NCBI GenBank assembly: GCA_000497125.2
Contig: CM035320.1
Location: 1,075,197-1,139,196 of the forward strand
DNA from: Spironucleus salmonicida
Lineage: Eukaryota > Fornicata > Diplomonadida > Hexamitidae
DNA: 64,000 nucleotides
Reading direction: 5' to 3'
Shown: in pieces, positions 38,112 to 51,130 of the stretch
Layout of the letters: every line of letters starts with the position of its first letter
Position numbering within the stretch: the stretch's first letter is position 1
Position numbers and translations under genes: made by a program
The notes under the pieces: model-generated
Told to the model about the DNA's origin: nothing
Databases searched by the model: none
The model's input: only the letters and a program-made list of their open reading frames with translations

Positions 38112-41100
38112 TCACTCAATAGCTATCAATTGCAGTATATCTCTATTTTCTTCATGTCTAATGCCTGTCGCTACCACTTTGGTTTGACTAAACAGATTAT
38201 TTATAGTTACCCCTAAAGGATATTATCTTATCGCAAGCTACTTGCCTTTAACATAACTTCTCTATTCATCAGTGAATAGTTATCCGTGCACCTCCACCTA
38301 GCACTAATATTATTTATTTGAACTGTCATTTATTTTTTAAAACAATCCACGAATAATACTAAATTACACCTCAAACGATTATCCAAACAAAAACTTGTTA
38401 TCAAGAGTAACTTTACCACATTTGATGAGATTTATTATTAGGTAACCATATTCTATTTCATATTCCTCCATGAATGTTAATATTTTCCTATTAGCATCAA
38501 CAATGTATCCTATGTACTCATTCTCATTCGTCAGATGAATAACGCCATTCTCAATTTTGTAGATGACACTCTAATAGTCTTAAATTTCTGAAACCAAACT
38601 CTTGTAACTAATCAAAATTTGTATCTTCTGATTAAGGTACAGCACACTAAGGTTGAGCTTTTTAGAATCCTCAGTAATTGGTGGATATATCTTCTTATCT
38701 GATAACTCAGCCTAATACGCGATATCAATCTGGAGCAATCTCATATTTATTTAGTTGGACTCATATAGCCTTTTCCGATAAGTATAGAAATAAGTTTTAT
38801 TTTCATTAAATTCTATTATTATCATTGAATCTATATTTTCCGTCTACTGGACAATAACAGTTAATGCGGAATCGTAAACTTTGTTATACACCGATACTAG
38901 CTACAATTCGAGAATGTGAAGCAGTTATAATAATTTTATATTTTAAAGGAATATAATCAAAATCTTAGTATCATGTAACTCTATAAATTTAACCATATGT
39001 TCCAATTCACACAGCTTGGCATTCAGCTGAGAAAACTTCGGAACTAGTACAAGGTCCAGGATTACTTCGTCCAAATGTTTATTCTCTCGTGAATATTTAA
39101 AATTTAATTGAGTTTTGCAGCTGGGTGAATTACATAGTGCCGCAAAGTCGTAGAGTGGGACTTGGTCAGGAATCAGCGTAATCTTAATGTTTCGTAAATC
39201 CGCTATTACTGTGTCTTTATCATTTGCTTTTGTTATAAACTAGATATAGTGCTAACGGTCGTGCCTTATGACTTTGAATAATCTGTGATCTCTCTGCAGT
39301 GCTTTTATATTTCGCTGAAAGTCGTCACATAAGTTCTATATTTAATAAATATATGAAGTTATTTAATTATCGCCAATATTTTTCTGCTCTTCCGTGTAGG
39401 CGTCCCTCTCCTCCGTCTGCTGCTGCGTAACTATCGTATCCGCTAAGTTTTCCATCCTAACTAGCGGCAATGCCTCATGTTAATCCTGGCCTATCTGGAC
39501 CACATTCCTTAGTCCAAACGGAGCTGCCATCTTCTCTATCACTTCCTTGATGTGGTGGCCACACTATACCGGCAAAATCTGATAGCCGTGCAGATTCTCT
39601 AGTCGCAGGCCACTGTAGCCGTGGAAGGTGAGCATGAAGTCGAATGGCATTTCCGATGCTTCTAATATCGGTGATAGGCTCATGCTCTTATTGAAGCAGA
39701 TTGCGATGATCAATCTTTCAGTGACGATTTTCTACCCCTTCAGGATATCGAAAGCTTCCGCAGCAGATTCAATTGAATCTTTCAGCACCTGGTTCCATAT
39801 CTCCGCCTGGGTAAATCTTTTCCTCCAATTATTCTAATCGTGGAACGCAAAGTCGAAGGTGGGAGCCAAGACCATAACCTCGTGTTTTCCTGGTATGAGA
39901 TGTATGGATCTCATCAGTTCCACGCTATTCTTAGTAATAATACTGCCTTTATATAAGTACTAGTATCCTATGTCCCCGCTCTCCCCTTGCTGGATAACCA
40001 GTTAGGTATTCTTAATCGCCATCTCTGATTATTGTGTCATGATCATCATGAACAAGATGATATTGAGATGATTTATTAGGCTGCTCCGCTTGAATAACCT
40101 GACAAGCTGCAGAACTCTCGTTATGCATCCATCGTTGTAAGCTGAACCATGGAATACGTTTGGATAAATTAACACATCAGAGAATAACTCAGAACTGCAA
40201 CCACCTCTTAGTTCAGGGTAGCTGAAGCAATGCATCTCAAGTTGTAACGACGATCATTTTCTTGCAAATTAATATTTTAGCTTTAGCTGTTAATTTTAAA
40301 TCCACTGTCCCGATTGCAGATTGTACTAATATCAATATAATTTACTATTTTGGTAAGACTGCTGAACTAGTAGACTATACTTTTATTGCCGTTGACCTAA
40401 ATCGTATGCTTCTCAACCGCGTTAAAATTACAAGCTTGAGGTTAATACTTTGTATCCACATACCATAGTTAATGGCAGATGAAAGGGCATATTAGCTGCA
40501 TTCTAGCAGAACTCTCGCCTAACATAGAATTTAATAATTCGACTAGACTAGAAGAGCTGTCTAAATAACTTTTTAGTGTTTTGGGGATGCCATCCAGTAT
40601 TCCACCCATATCATCCTGGTTGGCCAACATGCTGCGCTTGTCGTATTGGGCACTGTGCACCAGAGATGGGTGCGGCTAGACGTAACCAATAATGCTAGCA
40701 GCATAATGATAAGAATAGTCTCGTTCACAAGTTTCATAACTAAACTTGTCAATTGATGACTCATTTATTATATCTATATCTGGCCCTACTATTATAACTG
40801 AAAATGTACAGGCGTGATAGCTCTCATGCACTTTAGCATGCGTAGTGTGAATTAGATTTTCCAACTGTCTGCTACTTTTAGTAATTATTGACTGTAGTTA
40901 ATCTTCAAACCGGATGGGGAGAGTTTTGAAATTAAAATAAGATGCAAATTAGTCATTTACGGAATATATCCAAAATTTTGCAACAACTTAATACCAATAT
41001 TTAGAATCTCTCCTAAGCTCCGACTTTTATTCTATATATATGTGTTCAAAACTAATAAACTAAAACGTCTTCCAGAAGAGAGTCTCCACCGCCCTCGGGT

Positions 41101-43213
41101 CGAACAAAGAAACTATGAACCTAAAAAAGTACAAATCGAACTCTTCTTTGTATTTTTGTTAGCTTAAGCAATTTTTCGGTAACCCTAAGAAAAATTTGTT
41201 TTTAAACTTTTTCCTGCTTCTAACATTCAGTATTTGCGGTGAGTACACCATAAGCTCATCCAGGATGTCGTATTCCTCAGTCTAGAGCCGCAGATACTCT
41301 GTTGCCATAATAATATACTCCACATCAGTCATTATTGCTTCAAGAAGGCTGAAATATATTGTTAATAGATACCAGTTCTCACATATCTGCTTGTTTATTT
41401 CTGTTTCTGCAACTTATTTATTATTTCTTAAAGATAATATATTTGTCATAATAATTTGTAGTTTATGATAGCAATCTAGGTTCAAGCTCCGATGCTATTC
41501 TGAGGCACTGATTTCGTCTAGCTCCATTTTTAGTACTGAGAGCAAGTCAGGGTGCAGAAGCTGCGAAAGAACACGGCAGGCGAAAATATGTGTAGTATTG
41601 TATCTAGCTGTATACTCATTGGGAAACGATTCAAATTGCTCATTTTTTAGAATATTGAGTACAGTTCCGTACTGCTATCTGCCCAGTGGCACAAACCTCT
41701 ATAGGGATTCTCCAAAAATAACCTCGCAAAGTGCTATACATTTTTGGTAATTTTACTTTTATGAGTCTAGGCACTCGTCAACTAGCATTATAGGCCGTTA
41801 ATTATTCATACGTTTTAAACTATATTACAACACTTACGCATCCATTATACCGCTGGTGTCAACATCACCCTCATAGATAAAAAATGAATACTATTTTAAT
41901 AAATCGAACTGTTGTTTTATCGAGCTATCAAATCTCAAATTCTTTATGAGATCGAGTCCACCCACCCCATTAATTGTTCTGGTGCTACTTTATAAATTTT
42001 CAATAAAAATATGCATCTTGCGATAAAGATACTCTAGATGATTCAAACTTTCCAGTTGAAAGGCATGGAAGATGCAGACATCATATAATACGGTTTCTCT
42101 TAAGTTTTCGAAATCTTGCAGTTCGAGTGTATTTTAGTATTATCTCTCCAGCTACGAGTGGAATGACCCAGATTTATAGTAGTACAGTGGCTGATCCTCA
42201 GATCCTTCCTTATTAAACAATATTGGAATATTTCCTATCAGCAGGTGGAAAAAGTACTGCGTGTACAAGGCGACACTTTTGCCAGATCTGGAACTCTGGC
42301 TTATAACAGCATTAGTAATAGTATCGCCTAATTTATTTTTAACCAACGAGAATAATGCGAAATACTCTGCCTTGAACAGGTAGGATACGTGGAAGAGCTG
42401 CTAGAAAATTAATAAGCAAATGCTAGTCTCATTAAAGTGGATAGGAAGCTCGAACAGGTTGATAATTGGAAACGTATTGAGTTTTAGATTTCCGTTTGTT
42501 AGTAATTTAGCGTCAGAGTAAGTCTTATTCGATGCATCAAATGTATCTTTAAGTAGTTTTAAATTTTCTATCTACTAATCATTTTCTTTATATTTCGTGT
42601 TAAATTTAGTCTCATACAACCTGAATGCCGAGTAACCAAGAATTAATGGCAGAATTAGAGGATAGTTTTCTTCCTTTTAATACTTTATTGCTGCTAGTTA
42701 CAACAGAACTTGGTTCTCATGGAAGCTAAAATACGATATATTTTTAGGCTAGAGAATTTTTTTTGTGTCAAAGCTATTGTAAAGCGAAAAGTATTACAAA
42801 TCATGATTTTCAATGCTCTTGGCAAATTAAGTACAATAAGATTCACAGGCCGATTATACAGATAGTACATCTAGGCCCATTTGGGCTGCGACAAGGCCGA
42901 TATTGTCCCAAAAATTTGAATATCGGAATTTAATTATATCTTCAAACTATGATATCTAAAATCGCACATTCTAAGCAATTTTCCCCAGCTTCTTGTAGAG
43001 TAGAACGACCTAGACCGCGCATAGCTGCTCCGTGGTAGTAATAGTGGTTTTGAATAGGTACATGGAACTTACATCCAACTACCTAGACTATCTGATCTCG
43101 CTGCCTTCTATGGTAAATGTGAGTATCTTTTATTTCTTACCATCCACCTTTATTTTTCCATTAAAAATGGTATATTAGTGTACTATGAAATCTATAGATA
43201 ACAGTTTTTACAT
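38112..43213 (-). pseudogene. Frameshifted right-arm copy of the 1700-aa gene
   Basis: Mirror of 5102-10204. The first part is open from ATG 43213 for 1055 codons. Then the loss of one C near 40101 (TGTCC in the left arm, TGTC here) shifts the frame to a TGA at 40048-40046. The rest, down to the original TGA at 38114-38112, is preserved in the original frame but disconnected. Residues near the N-terminal third differ from the left copy far more than elsewhere: about nine replacements in 37 codons around 42470-42575, mostly nonsynonymous. An error in the assembled sequence at the single-base deletion cannot be excluded from sequence alone. If the deletion is real, this copy would give only a truncated product that keeps the P-loop-like and DE motifs. 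Confidence 0.7.
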
Positions 43214-44863
43214 TTAGAGTGAAACCCCATGCCCTTAAATATGGTAAAGTACAATGAATTGCAATTTCAGCTATATAGCATATAAACTGGTAGTATTGTA
43301 TATAATACTATATTTATTATGAAATAATACCTACAGACAAAGTACTCGGGGGTGGTCCTGTTGAGCAGATTAGCGTGCTAAATAGCCTCCAATACAAACT
43401 GAATTATAGTATAAAATACTACCAATCCTGCCGTGTCATTCACAGACGCACTACCCTGTTCTCTTTTACTCAACAATGGTATACTCTTCGAACTACGTCA
43501 GCAATACCAAATTTAGCTTTCAGTTACCAGTTCTAGGAACTTATAATAATTTAACTGCTAGCTTCCTTGTATCATAAGACTTTCAATCAGTTATCAGATT
43601 AATATCCTGAACCATGAAAACCTACAAATCTCACGAAAATACGCTCATAATTTCCAGCAGTACTCTTGCCTGCACGCTTGGCGATTATAAATTTTTAGTA
43701 AATGTAAAGTGTTGACTTCTCAGGTGAGCTAGTATATCAAAATATCACTGATACTGAACTCTGCTTAAATATTACCATAAAGCTGGAATTAAGTATATAC
43801 TCATACTTCAAATTCTACATTTATGCCATACAACAACAGAATATCCCTACAATCATAATATACATTATCGAGGCACTCATTCTTTCGCATTATATATCAT
43901 ATAGTTATTACATATTAATGTAAAATAAAGTACCAAAATCCGAAATGCATTAACTCAACACTGCGACTATAACTTCAGAAAATGTACATAAACAACCTAA
44001 GGTAGTCTAAATCTTATAATTTAATTTTCTATAATTTATTATCACACAAGCCTATGTCAATTCATGCCTTTCCATAAATGATCTTAAATTTAAATTTCAA
44101 GATTAGCAACTAAGAAATCCTTGTCTAAACAGCAGACCACAATTATTTCCTCTCCATTTTATAATGTATGGGATAAATTTTAATTTAGATGACCACCATA
44201 AGTTTGCATACTGGGAATTTTTTCGCTAAGAATAAAATGTATCTATTCAACTTTATAGGTTTCAAGCAAATTCTGAAGATATAATTTTTTCGATTTAATT
44301 ACATATTTAAGATATAGTTTTACACAGTTTCTTGTGTTTTGTTTAGTTTATTAGAATAACCAGGGACTGTATTGTGTTTTCTCCTGCTTATAGTATAAAT
44401 GTTAAATAAGATATGAGTAGTGATAAAATATAGAGTTGGAGGTTTGAGTAGATTGTGGAAGTTGTGTCCATTAATTTTATTTCAAATCCCATTCCACTTA
44501 TTATATTTTAATAAGTCAAAGTTAATTTGATAATCAATGCGATGCAGAAAAATTGCTATTTTGTATATTTGTATGCTGATATGGTTTATTTTTGTAATAT
44601 GATATTAGAAGACAATATATGTAAATAAATAAGAGTTAGTATCTCGATAAAGAAAAGGCAAATACATATAGATCAACGTAGTGGAGGATATAATATATGT
44701 TTAAAGAAAATAATTATAATCTGCCAACTTGAGTCTCCTGCTCTTATATTAGCTAATATTCTGATAAATACCCATCAGCTAATACATGAAATTCGATTTA
44801 ATTATGTTTGGTATTAAGAATGATTTGCTATGGGTGATTTGTGTTCCTACTGATCCATAATGG
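43214..44863. other. Arm segment without a supported gene
   Basis: Mirror of 3452-5101; AT-rich, with only short coding-like fragments next to the large gene. Confidence 0.35.
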
Positions 44864-46625
44864 ATGCTACTTTCTTTCTGCTCATGTCATCTCCGAGATC
44901 TATCTGATGCCTTAACGTCCACGAAGTTCATAGCCGCTTTGCTCAGAATCCCTAACGTGACTTGTAAAGGATGCATATATCAGTCTCTAAAGGCTCCTAA
45001 CGTGATGCACCAGCCTGAATTCAGTTTCTGGACCCAGTGTTGGCGTCGATTTAGCCAGGCATACGAAACTGAAAACTCTTGCGAGCATCCTGCCCAGTTT
45101 CACCTAAAATAAAACGAAGAAACTGGGTGCCGACAGCATAGAAAGAAAGTGCTTTTGAGGCAGAGTGGGGTATTAAACAATTGGGATGCTCCGCACAAGT
45201 TAGTATCATCACAAAAACTAAAAATACCCACACGTGGTATACTCCAGTATCATGGATATCTCGCAGGTTTAGTTGCAAAATTACTAATATGAAAAAAAAT
45301 ACTTAATCAGTAGGAATTACCAGATCCCCAAAGTGTGAATGGCAGAAGGCAGTGTCTGCTCAGCAGAGGTTTTACTATACAACATTAGGTATTACTGTTA
45401 ATGCACCAGCAGGTTTCAGGTAGGCTTTTGCCTTGCTCTGAAAATATAGCCTTCTATAGCGGTTGGTATTGTGAAGATCACACTCACATATCAGCTTAGT
45501 ATTAATGCGCCGGTGGTGAATGCGCCAAGTGTATAAAACACACGATTTTAGGTACTGTCACCTTTTGTGAATGCTGTGTTGGCGAGTGTGAACCTTGTAG
45601 TGATAAAGGGTAATACAATAAATGTGAGGATGAATATCCAGTAAATACCAAAACCAACTTGTATGTCTGTGATTTCAAGTCCAACGATAAGTGGGGAGCA
45701 TCATGTGAGACTCCTGTTAGACAGTAACAAGCAGAAGTAAATTGCGCACAAACTAGTGTGCAGATCGTATATCTGCTAGTATTTACACAGCATGTTATGA
45801 ATATGATAAAATACTACTATCTCTGTTAATGTACCAAAAATGTTAAAGTATTAAAGCTGATAATTACTGTGAAGACAGCGATTCAAAGCTCTTGTAGAAT
45901 GCCTAGCATTTGAATGTAAATTCAGGGCGTGGTTGATTGTGTGTCTTGCAGAGTAGCGGAAAATGAGTGCAATAAATACTTACCACACAGAAAATGCAGT
46001 TAGGGAAATGTAGCGAATATGAGGGTTGGTACCTCGTAGAGTATGTAAAATGCTGGTCTAATAGAAAATGATCCGGAAAACTATAATTTGCTTCAGCGCC
46101 TGTGTTAGTTGGGGCTTCGCCACCGATTTCGCTGAATCTGTGGTTTCTTGAGTTCCAAAATTGGTTAGGTTCCTAGTGTCTGGAGGTCATATTCCGATGA
46201 AGGAAACAATGCAGGGTGCACGAGTTTACTACAATAACACTGAATCCCCTGTAATCTGGGGTATTTATACAACATCAAGAAGCCATGCTACTCTCTGTGC
46301 TTTCCAAATTGAGCGCCCGCGAGGACAAAGCTGGACAGTAAGGATTTAAGGTATATAACACCGTAATGATTGCCTCCATATACAGATGCTTTATCGCTTG
46401 AAACTTAACCGTATGTGACGCCTCTAAAGTGAAATGCGGTGTGCACATTTCTGGTCTCGGAACAGTACCTCTAACAACTATGTGAGATATTCAGAAGAGT
46501 CAAACTCCAGGGCGAGTGAACAAAGGCGATTCAGACGATTTGGCAGATGAGGGAAGTAAACTATCAGGGAATGTACCTTGTATTATAGTATCTATGATGG
46601 TTGCAATTGGCTGTATTGATGGTTG
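44864..46625 (+). pseudogene. Decayed cysteine-rich (CRP) gene at outer edge of right arm
   Basis: Mirror of the remnant at 1690-3451. Cys-pair segments lie around 45470-45770. Near 46410-46490, CDASKVKCGVHISGLG is followed by an in-frame TGA. Beyond the repeat end at 46541 the frame continues into a hydrophobic tail (KLSGNVPCIIVSMMVAIGC), which differs from the left-side tail but occupies the same place and shows weak base-level similarity. This suggests two related CRP genes whose 3' ends were never, or no longer, homogenised. The gene is broken by frameshifts and TGA codons. The first 430 bases (from 44864) form an open frame of uncertain relation to the rest. Confidence 0.5.
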
Positions 46626-46741
46626 GTTGTGTATTACGTTCTTTACAAATCTCAGCGAAGAGATTATCCATTTTAAAATTACTATTAATATTATCAATTT
46701 ATACTCCGCAAATACAAACTACAAGAGGAATTATATGTACT

Positions 46742-47475
46742 AATGACGTCATAAGACCTCCTTTATATTATTATTAATCTTATATAATGTCAACTAAATA
46801 TAATATTCCACTTATTAACTCTATTTGACCAATTATTTTTTCAATAGTATCTGATTGTGAAAATTATACTGATTTAGGCATGTATAAAATATCCATTATT
46901 CTTTTTGCTAACTTAAAAAATATTACTAGTAAAAATGTTATACCATTAACAGTATCAATCATTTGAAAATCAATTAAAGTAAATATATTTACAACCTAAA
47001 ACAGCAAACTACCATACCGTTAATACACTAAATCAATAATAACCTAAAACAAATTTCAATATTAGTTTTTACATATACAAAACAAATCTATAAATTAGTA
47101 CACACTAAAAATTCACAAATATTTAAATAAAATGAGATATCTAAACCTCAAAATATTATACTACCATAATAAATATGCGTATTAACAACAGATCAATATC
47201 TCACCCGCTATAAACAAACCCGACAATATGAAAATAGAAGCTCTCTAACTGCTATTTTTTACAGCAGAATTAACGTAATAAAAATACACATATCTTCATT
47301 TCCATCTTCTTCACCCACTAATAACAAATATTTATAACTTCACCAGTATTAACATTACTATTACACATATACACCCTTTTTAATGCACTAAGCATACTCA
47401 CCGTAATCTTTATTTTCTATTCCTTCATAGACCCCTTAAACTACAAATGAGTACTTTTACCCCCTTCATATCCCC
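46742..47475. other. AT-rich intergenic stretch, right outer flank
   Basis: Unique AT-rich DNA just outside the palindrome, with no coding-like frame. It lies downstream of the 312-aa gene. Confidence 0.5.
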
Positions 47476-48414
47476 TCACTACCTTGTTAAACTGTACCCA
47501 ATTGCCCAATCTATCACTGCCATAACATTCTGCACCGGTTTCGGTTCCGTCAAATATACGACCTATTCCTTCCGAATGTTGCGCTACCACTTTATCAGCG
47601 ACAGATACTTGAACACTCCGCTATCGAATCCGAAAATCAAATCCACTGCCTTCCTTTACTGCTCCAGGCACTCCATCATCTTCTTTTCCATCAGATTTGC
47701 GTTGCTTTTCATTATGCTATTCGAGCTGTCAAACTACAGATAGACCTCAAAATTCTCCAAATCTCGCGCCAAAATGATGCCTTTCAGCTCCTTTTTCTCG
47801 CAGCGGAAGACCTTGAAAATCGCGTGCTTTCGCTCGTCGAACGTGAAGCGGTAAGACTCCTTGTGCGTTGTTTGGAACTGCGAATCTGTCAATGTCTTGT
47901 AGTAGCAGGAGTTACGCGTTTCGGTCGTAGGGCGATATTTTGGGAAGATAGTGTTATTCTGTGCGACTGAGTCGATTTTGATCTAGGAACCGAATAGCGA
48001 CGCATGTGAAATTTTGAGCCTATTTAGAGGATTAAGAGTATTTACACTGTTATTATTTTGATTAGGTTAGAGCGGTTATACAGATTACTGCTTCGCTGGA
48101 CAGTCGAAAATGTCTAAATCTATATCTGATCCTGATACTGAAAATGAGTTCTAAATTTATGCAAACGATGTGTTGAATGTTGTTTTTGGCAGTAGTTGGG
48201 TCGATTTTCGCGATATTACGGGAACGAATAGTTATGGTTATGGATTTTTTATTTGTTGTTTTTTGACAGATTTGATAATTGCGGTTTAGAAATCAATCGA
48301 CGAAAAGTCCGCGAGTGATTTAGTAAGTGATTAATGGGGCTATAATATCGGAAAGGATCGCCGTGGAGAATGGGCGCGAAGTGTTTTTGGCTAAAGAATG
48401 TTGTGAAACTTCAT
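47476..48414 (-). CDS. Unrecognised 312-aa protein with Gln/Asn/Ser-rich N-terminus
   Basis: One frame, ATG 48414-48412 to TGA 47478-47476, exactly 313 codons with TAA/TAG as Gln. Residues 1 to about 150 are low-complexity, rich in Ser, Asn, Gln and Pro, and look disordered. Residues about 150-312 look folded, with GC-richer codons, a Phe/Lys-rich segment (RFTFDERKHAIFKVFRCEKK) and then a probable helix (NANLMEKKMMECLEQQRKA). No signal peptide, membrane helix or catalytic motif is evident, and no family was recognised. It is the first non-repeat gene on the right and shows no sign of decay. Confidence 0.7.
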
Positions 48415-49722
48415 TTTAGAAAGTACTATTATCGTAAAACTATTAATTGTAACATAATTTTATAAATATTTGGTAATATGTAAAGTAATGTTATTGCATG
48501 TTAATTGTGAATAAAACTGTAAATAAATAAAAATGAATACAAATATTAAACTTCAAACATATATAGTAAATATATATATTAAAATTTTAGTAATTATTTA
48601 TAGTATAGTGGAGTGTAACTTTTGTTATTAAAGTTATTATCTATAATTACGTTAATGAGATTAAAACCATAATAAAATTAATTTGCCTTTATATATAATA
48701 AATTCTTTATTAATAAACTTACAATATCTTAAATTTTGTTTATTTAGTAAAATGTTGTAAATACAAATATATAACTAATATTTTCATTATTTTAATAAAT
48801 CCTATTCCCATCGTTACTAAAGTACTAATTCCTTAAAATATTTAATTTCATTTTATTTGTCTCTATTTTTATAATAAATACTCTAATTACATCTTAGATC
48901 ACATATTGTAACTTACTTATAAAAGTATTATTTAAATCAGTAATGATAATGATTATATTCTTATTAAAATGAAATATCACTAGAATATCGTCAGATTTGA
49001 TGCTTGGTCAATGAAAACATAAAATTAATAATAGTTAGTATGCGGATAACAGTTTTATCTTTAAATATTAAGAATAAATTAATAAAAGCTAAGTTTCATT
49101 TTGTATTTCATCTAATATTTTATCAAGATTAATTATTAATATTATTTTTATACAGTATAATGTTATTTAAGTATTAGGAGTAAATATCAATATTTATTAC
49201 TCTAAATTACCCTTAAAAATTTTGCTAAAATATATTAATATACTTTGAATTATTTACATTAATATAATTTTGAATATTTACATCAATTAACATTTTTTAA
49301 TAATAAATCCGATTTGATTAGAGCATTTTGTGTTAAATTTATAATAAAACAACTAGTTTAGAATTAATGAGGATATTATGATTATTTTTGCTTCAAGTAA
49401 AATTTCCATAATTCTACTATAGTGCAATATTTTATATTTGATTATTTATTTTGAAATTAGCCCCAGTTTAAACTTCTTAAAATACTGTAAAAAACTTGCG
49501 AGTTATTTAATAAAAATTTGATAATATTGTAATAAATTATTCATTAAAAATTATATTAACTATGATTTTATTTTGATTTTATAACTATTTTTTCTATGGT
49601 TACAAGTACTTCGTTACTAAACAAATAATACTAACGATTAATATAGAGAGCAAATATTCTACGACAAGTAATACCTATTTATTTATAATTATAAAAACTT
49701 AGTGTATATTAAAATATGTATC
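48415..49722. other. AT-rich intergenic stretch
   Basis: About 1.3 kb of very AT-rich DNA between two divergently placed genes; promoters of both are expected here. No distinct element was recognised. Confidence 0.5.
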
Positions 49723-51130
49723 AGCGATGAACCATCAAAATCGTTCAAAGCTAAGTAGTCCACATCAACATCATTCACCTTATTATCTTAAATGATGTGG
49801 GCTTCCTTATTATCGCTACCCTCACTTGTCTAAAAGTTAGGTTTACCCGCAGTTATTGTGTTGTATATATTTTCTATAATTTTTACTTTATGGATATATG
49901 ATTCATTCGTCGACGCTGCCTATTATACGTAAGCAAGATCTTATAGGCAAATGATTCTTAAAATATTAGGGAAAAAAGCATCAATTGTTCTTGATGTATC
50001 TATTATAGTGAACTACTATGGTGTTACTACTGCCTATATGGTTATCGCTTCGTAGAACTATATTTCATTTTTAAAATAAGTAGCAGATTTTGACGCCAAC
50101 CCGTATATAACAAAGGTTGTCATAGCTTGCATTATTTTTTGCCTGTGCTTGCTCAGGAATTTGAAGCAACTAGGAAAAATAGCGTCAATAGCGTTATTGA
50201 CTATTTTTATCTTCTCTTTCACTCTAATTGCATATTTTTTCATTGGTCTTAAAAGTAAGCAGCTGTGTCCTGCTGCATCGTCGTATGGTATCGTTATTTC
50301 ACCAAAGGTTGGTGGATTAATGACATTTGTTAACTTTTTAGCTTATTTACCCGCTACTTAAGGTGCATTTACTGCTCATATCATGATTCCTACAATGCTA
50401 TCTGAAATGGAAGGTCCCAATATTATTAAGAAAAAAGTTTTAAAGATATCATTACTAATTGCATGTGTGTCAGCTTTCTGTTTGTACATGTTATCTGGTA
50501 TTATGGGTGCTACGATATTTGGGTCAGCAATTGCTGATAACGTCCTTGTTTCCTTTTAGCCTTGTAAATTCGTCTGGATTTATATTATGTAATTTTGCTA
50601 TGGGCTAGTTATTATTATAGTGTATCCTTTGATCATTTATCCAATTAAAGTTTCATTTGTTAGCTACTTACCTTAATTTAAAGAATGGAAGGTCCACTTA
50701 ACAGTTTCTGTTGTTGTAGTGGTAGCAACAATGGCGTTAGCAATGGTATTTGAATCAATATTAACCACATTTGTATGTTCTCATCTATTCCAGTATTCTT
50801 CTCTTATTATATTTCCCAATTAGAATTTATGAAATTTTACATAGACTAAAAATTTAATATATTGAAGATTAGTAAGCGATACCTGATTCTGTTGCTGCTG
50901 TCATCCCAACGATGGTAAATTCTTGGAATACTTCTGAAAATATGACTAGAACTAGTACTTTACGTCATAATTCTACGATATCTAACGATTCTCAAGATTA
51001 AGGAATTCCAACAATTTCAAAAAACCTTTTTATATAAATGGAAATGTCGAAAAAGATAATAATCATAATGAATAGGGCAATGAAGATGAAATAATTCATG
51101 AAATCACAGGAGAAGAAGTAACATCATCTC
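49723..51130 (+). pseudogene. Amino-acid/auxin permease (AAAP) transporter gene, frame-broken
   Basis: An AAAP-type (SLC32/36/38-like) amino-acid transporter. The main frame is open from 49723 with first ATG at 49792, to the TGA at 50830-50832 (346 codons from that ATG). It encodes about nine membrane helices, starting with the family-typical helix 1 (MMWASLLSLPSLVQKLGLPA). The frame upstream of 49792 continues the N-terminus (SFTLLSQ) without an ATG. Downstream, the expected next helix (VFSSIPVFFSYYI) lies in a second frame and a Ser/Thr-rich tail in a third. That implies at least two indels near 50770 and 50860, or sequence errors there. A complete protein would be about 450 aa. It is probably a pseudogene; the transporter family itself is clear. 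Confidence 0.65.

Larger units (their letters stand above)
26700..46541 (-). repeat. Right arm of the giant inverted repeat
   Basis: The right arm is the reverse complement of 1774-21616. It is one base shorter than the left arm, because of a missing C near 40101 inside the large gene. The inner part (26700 to about 37 kb) is almost identical to its partner. The outer part shows blocks with many substitutions next to blocks with none, as expected when gene-conversion tracts have been laid over older divergence. Confidence 0.97.

Noticed and set aside
1774-46541. Palindrome as a library or assembly artefact (missed adapter or hairpin read)
   Set aside because: Such artefacts give a mirror with little or no spacer and no systematic differences. 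Here there is a 5.08 kb unique spacer, unique flanks, and clustered substitutions plus an indel between arms. Still worth a read-level check.
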